From Pseudorasbora parva (taxonomy: Eukaryota; Chordata; Actinopteri; Cypriniformes; Gobionidae): a stretch of 64,000 nucleotides of DNA. The stretch is taken from positions 37,113,547 through 37,177,546 of the forward strand of contig NC_090182.1 in the NCBI RefSeq assembly GCF_024679245.1, in the 5' to 3' direction. The notes below the pieces were generated by a model that ran no database searches, was not told the DNA's origin, and worked only from the letters and a program-made list of their open reading frames with translations. Shown one piece after another: positions 21,493 to 31,791 of the stretch (positions within the stretch are counted from its first letter, which is position 1; each line of letters begins with the position of its first letter). Made by a program: the position numbers and the translations under genes.

Positions 21493-22190
21493 CAGTTGTT
21501 TTTTGTTTTTTTGCTCAATTGACACTAAAACCCATTGGCTGAACAAAGTTCTCAGTTGCCTGAACTCAGTTAGCTAATTGGGCAGTCTGTTGTCAATACC
21601 TTAAACCATTTCACATGGTAGAACACAATTTGCAGATCTCACTTTTCAGCCAAACTCTTAACACATTCTCATTCTCAAAACACATTCTGCACATAATGAA
21701 CGTCATCCATACTGGTAAACAACAATCAAATACAAATAGAGAATACATGTCTTTGATTGAAACCACTCAAAACTGATTTAACCTATTTCAAATGATGAGA
21801 CACAACCAGCATAACAGTGAATTGATGAGCTACTATGATAGAAAATGTTTTTGTTCATCAAAAGACAATGACGGAAAAAAAGAGAGTAAAAATGTACTTC
21901 TCCTTGAGAACTATTTGAAAAATGTGCTTTCTATCTTTTTTAGTGTATCATTTACTGACTGCTTGGTATTGTATAGGCCTATCATTTAATCACTTTGTTT
22001 ATGATTTGAGAGCAGTGTTTGATTTTGAACACAGGTAAAACTGTTTTGAGGTAAAAGTTTTATTTTGTGAGAGGAGTCATATAGGTTTTGTAAACAGAGC
22101 TTGAAGATGAGGTTTTGTGTTTCATGTTTGTTCAGAAAATTGTGCCAGGTTTTTGAAACCTGTTTTAGCAATTACTGTTAGCAAAAACTG
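21493..22190. mobile_element. Mariner-type MITE with TA target
   Basis: Flanked by TA at 21491-21492 and 22191-22192. The left end reads CAGTTGTTTTTTGTTTTTTT and the right end, inverted, CAGTTTTTGCTAACAGTA. No transposase frame is present. Length 698 bp. Confidence 0.7.
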
Positions 22191-22199
22191 TAAGGTCCA

Positions 22200-22683
22200 G
22201 AGTTGAAAATGTCTCAGTAACGACTGTAACACTGATTCCCTGAGAAGGGAAATAGAGAATGTTATATATGTATCTATTATATATAAAATTTAACCCAATA
22301 AAGTGGCTCGAGTGACTGCATTTCAAGCCACTGCTGGGCGATAATGTATAGACTTGACTGTCTTCAAATGAAAGTGTCTGATCAATGCTTCTTTCTGTCA
22401 GTTTCAGGGCTTCGCCTCGTACCAATCAGCTTTTCTTATTGCTTTGTCTGAATGTGTCTGTACGTAATATAGCTGTATATGTCTGTCTGTCTTTATTATT
22501 ATTTTTTTTTAACAAGCTAGGTAAAAAATAAATTTCCCTTTGTTTAAAAATATTAATTATAAGTTACAATACAATGTTAAATATAAGGGCAAAAGTTACA
22601 GAGAGATGAGGCTTGCTCAGATGGGGACAAACATTTTTGATCTAAGTTTTCAACTAAATATCAAAATAAAATAATTACTAAAT
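22200..22683. other. AT-rich spacer, nothing recognised
   Basis: No features seen. Confidence 0.4.
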
Positions 22684-22685
22684 TA

Positions 22686-22840
22686 CAGGTTTTTTTTTTT
22701 TTTTTCAATTGCTTAAACACCATTTTGCAAACTAGGCTGGTTTTATCAAAATACTTAACACAATTCACAAAACCACACACACAAACTGCAAAACTCTTCA
22801 TATATATCTTGCAAAATGAAGCACTGCAACCAAAGTGAAG
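22686..22840 (+). mobile_element. Mariner-type end fragment
   Basis: Starts TA-CAGG with a T run, then CAATTGCTTAAACACCATTT and GCAAACTAGGCTGG, like the end of mariner-type fish MITEs. No partner end found. Confidence 0.5.
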
Positions 22841-22913
22841 TTAATAAACGTAATTTCGGGAGGAGTACGCCCATCTAATCTTTCAATTAATACCAAGGTA
22901 TAAAACCAGCAGC

Positions 22914-23246
22914 TTACCTCTTCCACTTTTTAGTTCCTGCAGCATTTGGCCTGCCTAAATCTGCTTGACTGACTTCGCTGCTCATTTCACATGTTGATCG
23001 CCAGACCCCTGGTCCCTCCTCTCCACATAACACCTCGCTCAAGAAGACCTCTCTCTTCATACATCTAGAATCATCACGGGGCTCGGTCGATTCTCGTTGT
23101 GATGCATCGAGGCCTTCATCATCAACAAAATCATCCTCTTCAGCAGTAACGTTAAGCCTCGTACCTCCTGCTGAGAAATGGTCCGTCAACATGCTCAGGC
23201 AAGCGTTATCCTTTGCGGGTTTTCCATTTATCCCAGAGGAATTCAA
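22914..23246 (-). CDS. Open frame of 110 codons, unrecognised
   Basis: Starts MNSSGINGKPAKDNACLSML, is acidic in the middle (EEDDFVDDEGLD) and basic at the end. It has no domain I know. It lies in a GC-richer island next to a minisatellite and could be an exon of a transposon gene or of a host gene. No splice sites or start context support a strong call. Confidence 0.25.
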   Translation of the reverse strand: MNSSGINGKPAKDNACLSMLTDHFSAGGTRLNVTAEEDDFVDDEGLDASQRESTEPRDDSRCMKREVFLSEVLCGEEGPGVWRSTCEMSSEVSQADLGRPNAAGTKKWKR

Positions 23247-23610
23247 AAGCGCAACTTCATGACCTGCTCGTGTGTTCTAACCAAAACTCTCACACTCACA
23301 CCTCATTCAGCGTTCTTCCAGCACCACGCAAACATTAACACAAACAACTGCACGATCTATACGGTCCGTTTCAGTTTCAGCCGGCCGTAGCTGCCGACAC
23401 TTTCACGTCCGCCGCTTTTTTCGGCAGTTATCGCAGTCGCAGACATTAGTTCCACGGCTGCTCGCAATAGTTCCATGGCCTCTTTGACAGTGACTCTTTA
23501 GCTTTCCTCCTCCCACAGGTGAGTATAGCTTTTTCTGTCCATGCTTCCAATATTTCTGTTTTTTCTGGCTTTTATTTTCTGTTAAATCCATCTAGCTTTA
23601 TAATATATTC

Positions 23611-24135
23611 CTCCTCTGCTACTGGAGCAGGCCCAAAGCGTAAGGATGCCTCCGTAAACGGTCTTGCCCCCCACCCCCCTTCTCTATAACTTTTCCTCTG
23701 CTATAGGTGCAGACTGGGCGTGAGACTGCCTCTGCGAACGGTCATGCCCCCCACCCCCCTCTCTCTTTAATTTCTCCTCTGCTATAGGTGCAGGCTCAAG
23801 CATGAGGCTGCCTCTGCAAACGGTCCTGCCCCTCACCCCCCCTTCTCTATAACTTCTCCTCTGCTATAGGTGCAGACCAAGCATGAGACTGCCTCTGCAA
23901 ATGGTCATGCCCCCCCCACCCCCCTCTCTCTTTATTTTCTCCTCTGCTATCGGCACGGACCCAAGTGTGAGGCTTCCTCCGCAAACGGTCCTGCCCCCCC
24001 ACCCCCACTAATGTTTGCCTCTGCTATCAAAGCAGACCCAAGCATGAGGCTGCCTCCGCAGATGGTCATGCCCCTCCCTCTCTTTCCTTTCTCCGCCACC
24101 ATTGGAGCCGATCCAAACATGGGGTTGCTCCCCAA
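23611..24135. repeat. About 80-bp minisatellite, six to seven units
   Basis: The block CCTCTGCTAT recurs at about 23613, 23695, 23776, 23858, 23941 and 24018, each followed by a GAGGCTGCCTC-type core and a run of C. Units are 77-83 bp. A last diverged unit ends near 24135. Repeat units differ at several positions, so the array is not very recent. Confidence 0.9.
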
Positions 24136-24476
24136 GCTTTTTATTCTCCAACCTTATTCCATCCAGCTTCTGCTTCCTCTATAGTTCCTCACCTCCTTCT
24201 CAACTGAATCTGCTCTTACAGTTCCTACTACGTCATTACTATGGATCCATCACCTGTCTCCACCAAGCCTCTGCGCCTCGATCTCCTCACATCTTGACCC
24301 GCTGTTTGCTGATGAGAAAAACCTTCCTGTCGCCAGGCAGCGTCACCCACTCTGGTATTCAAGTTTACTTGTAGTCATCTCACTCATTCCACAATGGAGC
24401 AGCCACCACTGAAGGCCAAAAAGGACTGCCAGACAGGCCTTTCGATCTTACTTTTATTCGGACCTCAGAATGAACA

Positions 24477-24580
24477 ATGCCGCTGCAGTGCTCCTCCTGT
24501 TTGATGCTGCCACTGCAGTGCCCCTCCCATTTAATGCTGCCACTGCAGTGCTCCGCCATTTTGACGCTGCCGCTGCTGTA
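24477..24580. repeat. About 30-bp tandem repeat
   Basis: Three and a half units of GATGCTGCCACTGCAGTG followed by CCCTCC-type tails. It lies 340 bp from the larger minisatellite. Confidence 0.85.
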
Positions 24581-24737
24581 ACAACAATGAGTCTTGGGGA
24601 ATAATTAATTTAAATGGGACTCATATTAATGAGCCTCTGAATGTCGATTTCGGTCATCCAGATTTTCCTCTCATCTCGCGAGTGGAAAATATGATTTCTT
24701 CATTGAATATCAGTCTTACAAACTCAAAGAAATATGA

Positions 24738-24920
24738 TTCCCTTTCGAAAGGGAACTCGACGCTGCGTCAGCTGACGCTACGGGGAACGCCTTCAGCGTG
24801 ACAGGTGTCTGAAATCGCTATCAAATCACAATCCTACTGACCGTCGGCAGCTGGTGATGTCATCACCGTGCGACCAGGAAGTATAAAAAGGCACCGTGCC
24901 AACATGACAACATCCTTTCG
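24738..24920 (+). repeat. Left inverted terminal repeat of D2
   Basis: Outer end TTCCCTTTCGAAAGGGAA is itself a palindrome. From CGACGCTGCG to CAACATCC it matches the right repeat in inverted sense without a difference that I can see. Confidence 0.92.
24881..24890 (+). promoter_or_regulatory. TATA box of D2
   Basis: GTATAAAAAGG sits about 90 bases before the gag ATG, inside the terminal repeat. The inverted copy in the right repeat (31407-31417) would face back into the element. The spacing suits an RNA polymerase II start just upstream of gag. Confidence 0.6.
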
Positions 24921-24974
24921 TCTTCAGGGACTGTTTTGTCTGGTTCGCTGGAAAGTCAAAAAAAAAAAAAAAAG

Positions 24975-26459
24975 ATGAAGTGCACACGCAAAATGAAGGG
25001 AGCGTACAGGAAGTGCGCTGATCCGTGTCCCAGGTTTCTCACACCTGAGGACACACACACCCTTTGTGTGCTCTGCCTGGGGGAAGAGCACGCGCGGGAG
25101 GTTCTCGAGGGGGCTTCCTGCGCAAACTGCGAGCGTTTTCCGTTGAGGACGCTCCGCTCTCGCTTGGCCTTCTTCTCGAGGGAGGAAGAGCCAGCATCTG
25201 GGAGCGGTCCCGCTCAAGCTGAGGCTGAGCGGCGCCGTCTGTCCTGGGGCTCCCAGATGGACCTGGCTCATCGTCTGGAGAGTACAGTTCTCGCGGACGA
25301 TCAGCCAGGTCGCGAGAGCAGGCTGACGGAGGAGGAGTCGGATGGAGACTCCTCCTCGTCGTCAGTCCGTGCTTTTCCGGTCGATCAGAGGATGGCTGTG
25401 GATGAGGAGGGAAATGAAGCTGAGGCTGAATCCTCCCAGCCATCCTGCCCCGTGTATAGGGAGCTGACAGATGTGATGGGGCGCGCGGCGCTGAGACTTC
25501 AGCTGCCGTGACAGAGAGCCAGGGGAGAGGCCGCCCGCCCTGACAGACTGGGCGATCGGTTTCTCCCCGACCATAGCCGCCCAGCTCCCGGGAGCCTTCC
25601 ATTCCTCCCCGACCTTCACGAGCAGGTCGTGGGGGCATGGAAGAAACCCTACTCGGCGCGAATCCATCGACATCAGCGTTTTAACTTCGCTGATGTCGAG
25701 GGATTGGCCGAGGCAGGGTATGTGTCGATGCCGCCCATCGACGAGACGTTCGCGAACTATCTCGCGTCTGGGCGGCTGTCGACACTAAGAGCTCCTGCCC
25801 TGCCGTCTAAACCATTGAAGACGACCTCGCGTCTTAACGGCAGGGCATACACGTCGGCAGGTCAGGCGGCGGCAGCCTTGCACACAATGTCAGTGTTGCA
25901 GGCCTATCAGGCCGATCTGCTGGGGGACCTCGATCAGGGGGAGGGCCTACCCCCTGATGCGATGGCTGAGTTGCGCCGCACCACGGATCTCTCTCTCCGG
26001 GCGGCCAAATACACAGCAGTCGCCATCGGACGATCGATGGAGGCTATGGTCGCCACGGAGAGGCATCTGTGGCTGAACCTGGCGGACATCGGGGGGAAAG
26101 AAAAGGCTTTTCTCCTCGATGCCCCGGTCTCGCCCTCTGAACTTTTCGGCACCTTTGTCGAGGCGGTGGTGGGAAAGTTCAGAGAGGCGAGGGCGCGCTC
26201 AGCGGCGTATAGAACATGTATTCCGCTGAGGTCCGGGGTGGCGCCCAGGCAGGAGGGTGTCCCTGGCTCTTCGGGATTAGAGGATCACCGACTGGGCCAA
26301 CGCAGCAGCGTGGCCTATCGTGCGCCCCCTCCGTGGAGGAGTAGGACGCAGAAGAGGCGGGACACCCGCAACAGGAGGAGGGACATCGGGGAGAAGAACC
26401 GCTTCCAGCGCCGGAAGCAAGGAGGTGGTGAGTCTCCGCCCCCGAGGGCGCGGAAGTGA
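24975..26459 (+). pseudogene. DIRS gag-like gene with one in-frame stop
   Basis: One frame of 495 codons runs from the ATG at 24975 to the TGA at 26457, broken only by a TGA at 25509-25511. Residues 1-60 form a Cys-rich segment (CADPC, then LCVLCLGEEH and SCANCERF), a zinc-binding-like N-terminus. The next part is acidic and Ser-rich. After the stop comes the conserved block with ANYLASG, LPSKPLKTTS, LQAYQADLL, IGRSM and ERHLWLNL. The C-terminus is strongly basic (RRDTRNRRRD). In relatives I recall a Trp codon where this TGA lies, so a single G-to-A change explains it. I infer an RNA-binding structural role. Confidence 0.82.
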
Positions 26460-28554
26460 GTTTAGTGTCCCCTCCTTTGTTTTCTTTTCTTTTCTCTCCC
26501 CGGGCGCGCTTTACACCAGGCCGCGCGGGCCGATGATGAGCGGATGTGAGACTCTGACGGCCTGCCAAGCCGGTGTGTGAGAGCGCCCCACCCTCAGGTT
26601 AGTGCGACGAAGCATGCATGTTACATGAAGCGATGAGGCACTGGAGACAGCGGGTGAGTCCCCTTTTAGGGCAAACATTCTTCTTTTCAATGCCGTATGT
26701 TTGGACTCTATGCTTCCCTGAGGGATATATTTGTCGAAGGAAAATATTAACAGATGGAAATGTGGGCCTGTAGTTCCCCGGCAAAGGTGGCTAGAACGAT
26801 GTTTGTATAAACACAGTGGGTGTTTGTAGGCTGATGTTTGCTAGTGTAGCAACAATAGTTTATAGGGCTGCTTCTCTTCTGGATATGTGTAATATGAGCA
26901 GATGAGGCCACCGCACATGCCGCGGGCATGTAGCGGCGATATAAACTGAAGTATGTTCTCCTGGCGAACGTTTTTAGCTGTAGCCACCTCTGGGTAGCGT
27001 TGGCACCTCTGCTAGTGAAATATCTAGATGAATTTGTGAGGTTAGGCTAGCGCGTGAACTACAGTAAGGTCTGTCCCAGTCCTTCTTAGGGCCGTTGTTG
27101 TGGGATTATCAGACCGATGCTAGTGCATCAAGTTGGCCTAGGCTGTTGATGGGATGACGGTGGCGTCTCGCGGTGGCATATCGCCCTGGCAGTTGCCCCG
27201 GGCTCCTGTCGGTATCCCCGCAGGAGCTTTGTATCCCTACCCGGCCTCCCCGTAGTAGGGTTGTCCGGCCAATGCCCCCCCCCCCCCCTTCTGCATTTGG
27301 GGGTTGTTATTAATGCAAAAAGGTGTGTAGCAGAATGAATCGCGACTCAGCCAGTGGTCGTGGGGACGGGGTAGGCGTCTCTTCGCGGTGCGCAGTCAGA
27401 CTGGTTTTGCTAGCCCCGCCCCCCAGAGCTAGTGCGGCCGCCACTTCGGGGCGGCCCCCCGGCTTGGTTCAGGAAATGGCCGGTTGTGTGTGTTCAGTAT
27501 ATCTCACTTTTTGCTCTGTGTCTTCTGCTTCACCTTTTAGGCTCGGGTCGAGCTGTACTTCGCAACCATCTGAAAGCATCGGTTGGTAGGATGCTCCCCT
27601 GGAGTCGAAACACTGTCACGGCTGACGCCCTTGCGCGGACGGCGGACCGCTGGACGACCAGACGGCCGCCCTGGAGGCAGGTGACGTAAGTTGTACTCCC
27701 CTCGCTTTAGAGGGTACAAGGCGTTTTATGCTGAGTGCACTGCTGTGGGCATTGTGTTTTAGGTCCACGCTGGTAGGCGCTGCCTGAGAGACTGCGGCGT
27801 CGCAGAAGGCTGCTATGGGCCGCTGGGGCGGACCGACAATAGAAGGCGGGCTGGCGGGAGACGCCAGCCGAGGCAGTCCGGGCAGTTAACTCTGGGCAGG
27901 TGGTAGGCCTCAGTAGGCCTCCCTGCGGGTGAGTTCCGACATCGTGGCCCATGTGAGCAGGGAGGGTTCTCCCCAACGGTGTCGGCTGCAGCAGAAACCT
28001 CGTCATAAGTAGGCCCCTAACGGCCTCCCTGTGGATGAGTCCCCAGGTAGTGACTGGATACCCAGTCCTCATCAGCCAGCAGACAGCCACTGTCAGCCCG
28101 ACTTTAAGGGCTCGCTGAGTTTCAGCACGCCTCACATGGCGTCCCCTGAGGGGGTGACCTAGGGTTCCGACCATTGGTTGACAGGATCTAGGCCGCTTTT
28201 GGCCTCCTGTAGGGTGAGCCCCGGTTCCCAGGTCTTGCGACAGTGTGCGTGGGTGCTAGCCGGGCGGCTAGCATAGTCTGCTATCAGGGACGGGCCGCTT
28301 CAGGCCGTCCTATGATCGTTTCCCGGCCCTGCGGGGTTTCCGGTGGGATTTGCCATCGGATAAGCACCGTATGTCACCAATCTAATAGGGAACTGCCATT
28401 CAGCAATAGGCCTCTCCAGGCCGCCCTAGAAGGTGGGAGGGGATTCCCGGACCAGGTCTCGGTGACAAGCTAGCCATTAGCATAGGTGGCTTCAGGCGTT
28501 ATGGCCTCATGAGCCCCTGAGGAACCAGTAAAGCCACCTTCCTGCGGCTCTTAA
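26460..28554 (+). other. GC-rich internal block of D2, left half
   Basis: The space where pol should lie is GC-rich and contains no recognised RT, RNase H or recombinase motif. From about 26640, and densely from 27890, it reiterates a degenerate theme: GGCCTCCCTG, a few bases, then GGTGAGTTCCC or similar (for example 27917, 28024, 28193). Candidate splice-like signals, a T/C tract ending TTTTAG at 27539 and GTAAGT at 27687, flank a 148-bp stretch. No protein can be supported. Confidence 0.5.
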
Positions 28555-30253
28555 CCTGTTAAGCTGATTTCTAAATTTTGAAAAAATCCTAAGAAATGTA
28601 TACTCAGACTAAAACAAATACAGTTTGTGAATCCTTTGCACTAAAAGCATAATTATGGTCTCATTTGAAAGCAGACACCTGGCAGTTTACTGTAAAGTCA
28701 AAATGATAATATTTTTATAATAAAAAAAAGCTATAATAAGCTTCAAAGTTTTGTAAAGTTATTAGAAATTTATTTGTATGATATATCTTTCTGAAAATAA
28801 AATTGAAGTGGGCCTTGGAGAAATCTAGAAATGCACTACAGCTAAAGCCACAAGTCTGACCATGTTATATTTCAGATCTGAAGATGATCAGTCTAAAACT
28901 CTGCATTTTATTAAACGTTTTACAAGATCGTTTCATGTGATTTTATTTTGAGATATCGCTGAAATATCAACTGATGTTTATTGCCACATCTTCTCAGCTT
29001 TCAGTCGCTGTATTGCCTCTATTGTTTAGAGGTGCAAACTGCCCCATTCAGTTTGTCTCCCCGGCATTCACACTTCTGCGGACTGGTTATGGCTCCAATT
29101 ATTATTCTTTTGTCTGCATTATAATTACTAACGATTCTCTATTCAAACTGTTCTATTCAAACCTCATTTCTAAATCAAACCTCTCACTTTACCCTCACTG
29201 AGACTCTATTGAATGCATTTCGTCCAAATAAGCATTTCAGTAGTTTTACATTTAGAAAATGTTCATAAAAATAAAGTATTTACTTAGTGGCAGGTGCATC
29301 TAGGGCAAGCTAGCATGTTAGCTTAGCACACCAGCAAAACAACAATTTATACGATTAAAATCATGTTTTATTCAAAACTTGCTTCATATCACTTTATATT
29401 TTATATGTAGAGTGTTTTATATAACAATATGTGATCTCATATAGCTTCGGGTCAAAAAATCTGACAGAAAATATACAATGCTAAAAGCTATGTGGAATAG
29501 CATTGCATTATAAATATCATCTATTATGAAACCACCCAACATGGCATAAAGAACACAGACCAACCATATATTGCCGCGATTGTGTGTTTATTGTCTTAAA
29601 ACGTGTTTATCTGCATAAAATAGCGATCTGACGATCCCAGGGAGCTGTGTGGATATGTCCATATGTCAGATACTTCCTGAATGTCACATGGTGTGTCTGT
29701 TCTTCATGTGTTCCCCATGGGGTGAATTTTCAGTAGTACAGCTTTCCAGCGCCCTCCGGCTGCCAGAATGAATTGAAAACACAGCATATCACAGCCTACT
29801 GCTCTCATAATCATTCATCCGCGGATTTTGGATAAAGATTGAATAAATAATACTTCTCTGTATAGAAATTTGACTCAAACGTGTGAGAATCTATCAATAT
29901 TTCTCCACATCTGCACACTTTTGAAGTAAAAGCCCTGAGGGAAGTTGTTTTGTCGAGTGTCTTCATGACGACCAAGGAGGATTTTTTTATGAATGGGAGC
30001 AAATGACGCGCATATTACAATCAAAAGGTAGCGACGCCCAAGATCATATTCATAACTCCTGGAACATATTAACACATTACGGTCACTATAAGACTTTGAG
30101 AATAAAACAGAGGTAAAAAAATTAAACTTTAGTCTTAGATCTTTTTAATGATGTATAGTTTGTCAAGGTAATTACTTACATCTGATAGTAATTTTGAGCT
30201 AATTTAAACAAAGAGACCTTCAGTGCGTCCTCGTCCTCGTGACGGTTATCAGG
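28555..30253. mobile_element. piggyBac-type non-autonomous element nested in D2
   Basis: The segment is AT-rich in a GC-rich host, and its edges are sharp. TTAA lies at 28551-28554 and 30254-30257. The ends are CCTGTTAA on the left and, inverted, CCTGATAACC on the right. TTAA plus CC ends fit piggyBac. No transposase frame is present in its 1699 bp. The terminal repeats are short, so the superfamily call is moderate while the insertion itself is clear. Confidence 0.65.
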
Positions 30254-31226
30254 TTAACAGCTAGCACTGACGGTGCCAGGTAGAGGCGCCTCCTGGCCTC
30301 CCTGGAGGGGAAACGGTTCCCCTAAGCGGGAACGTAGAACTGGCTTTGGGCTGACAGCTAGCGGCGGCCTGCCGTTGGGTCCCGGCCTGGGCCGGTATAA
30401 CTCAGTGGCGGGCTTGTGCCCTAGCACAACGAGTCTCCGTTTCTGCTGCGCAGTCCCTTCAGGACAGGGAACTGGCTAGCCTACAGCATGGTTTACCTAC
30501 CAAGCTGGCTTAAGAGCTCCCCTCATTGAGGGTCGTCTGCGAGCTTACGGCCGCTTGGGTCTGATCAGACGGGCAGGCCCCCCTCGGGGCCTCCCGGGTA
30601 GATCAGTCCATAGGCCTTCTTTAGGCCTCCTGAGCACCCCTGTAATAAATGTGCTCAGTAGATCCTAGGATCGAGCAGAAGAGACTCCCCTCGATGGCAA
30701 GGGTAAGAAGCACTAAGCTGAGTACTGCTCTCCAGGATTCCCGTCTCCGAGTTCCGGTCTGAGGAGGACACTGCCACTTTGCAGTCCCTCAGTCTGGATG
30801 CTCATAAGTAGAGCGATGTCCGGAGGCTCTGTTTTGACAGACAGGGTTGGCCAAGCTGGGGTGTCCCACAGAAGTGATGCCAGGTGAGGCCTCCCTGGTG
30901 GCATTCGGTGAAGGGTTTCCCGAATTAGTGACGGCTGGTGGCGCCCTCGGGTCCCCTAGCCACATTCCCTTAAGGGACTCCTTCCTTCGAAAGTAGTAGG
31001 TCCCAGGCCCTCGAGCAAGCCGAGAGTAGGAAACCTCAGTTAAAACTTGTTTAGGTTCTCTCTTAGGCATATAGCTTGGGCTATGACCGTAGGGAATGAT
31101 GTCACTGGCAGCCTGTGTGGCGAGAGGGGGAGTGGTTCAGACTTTCCGCGAACACTCGTCCAGGCAGTTCTCACTGCCAGTAAGGGGCGTGCACTCCCCT
31201 CAGCATGGCGGCGTGGGTATATATTT
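30254..31226 (+). other. GC-rich internal block of D2, right half
   Basis: Continues the same theme after the nested element: GGCGCCTCCTGGCCTCCCTG at about 30285, GGGGCCTCCCGGGTAGA at 30583, TGAGGCCTCCCTGGTGGC at 30886. No coding motif seen. The last 150 bp lead into the internal complementary region. Confidence 0.5.
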
Positions 31227-31333
31227 CCCCGTAGCGTCAGCTGACGCAGCGCGAGTTCCCTTTCGAAAGGGAACGTCCCCGGTTACGTATGTAACCGTAG
31301 TTCCCTGAGAACAGGGAACGAGACGCTGCGTCA
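31227..31333 (+). repeat. Internal complementary region of D2
   Basis: Holds, back to back, the complement of the left outer end (to TTCCCTTTCGAAAGGGAA) and of the right outer end (CGTCCCCGGTTACGTATGTA). This is the DIRS feature that lets the replication intermediate be circularised. Confidence 0.9.
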
Positions 31334-31373
31334 CATGGCCATGCTTCAAGGTGTGCCTGCCCACAGTCCCTTC

Positions 31374-31587
31374 AGACGAAGCGGATGTTGTCATGTTGGC
31401 ACGGTGCCTTTTTATACTTCCTGGTCGCACGGTGATGACATCACCAGCTGCCGACGGTCAGTAGGATTGTGATTTGATAGCGATTTCAGACACCTGTCAC
31501 GCTGAAGGCGTTCCCCGTAGCGTCAGCTGACGCAGCGTCTCGTTCCCTGTTCTCAGGGAACTAAGGTTACATACGTAACCGGGGACG
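31374..31587 (-). repeat. Right inverted terminal repeat of D2
   Basis: Mirror of the left repeat up to about 31532, then a unique outer tail of about 55 bp (ending TTACATACGTAACCGGGGAC) whose complement is found in the internal complementary region. Confidence 0.92.
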
Positions 31588-31791
31588 ATTTGTTTGATCA
31601 GGACAAATCACATTTCATAAGTTTGTACAATTTGTATTACTGAAATAGTAACACGAAAATCAAGCTTAATTTGTAGCCAAGCTCTTCATCAGTGTTTTTC
31701 ATCTAATCATCAACTTCATCAAATTTATGAGCAAAAATTATACAAATTCACTTCAATGAAATGATTGGGTTTTAATAACATCTAGAATATA

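Larger units (their letters stand above)
24738..31587 (+). mobile_element. Gag-only DIRS retrotransposon D2, complete ends
   Basis: D2 has all the DIRS hallmarks: inverted terminal repeats (24738-24920 and 31374-31587) and an internal complementary region (31227-31333) that carries the complement of both outer ends side by side. It has no target duplication, as expected for recombinase-mediated insertion. The gag gene is present. No RT, RNase H or recombinase motif is found between gag and the right end, where D3 has them. The two terminal repeats look identical over roughly 155 bp, so D2 inserted fairly recently or has been corrected. Confidence 0.85.

Noticed and set aside
23611..24135. CRISPR-like regular repeats
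   Set aside because: Units are contiguous minisatellite copies without constant repeats and unique spacers, in a vertebrate genome.
25039..25638. Minus-strand frame of 199 codons
   Set aside because: Antisense shadow of the D2 gag gene; GC-rich coding DNA keeps the opposite frame open.
27707..28174. Minus-strand frame of 155 codons in D2
   Set aside because: Arises from the GC-rich reiterated block; no domain and its composition follows the repeat theme.
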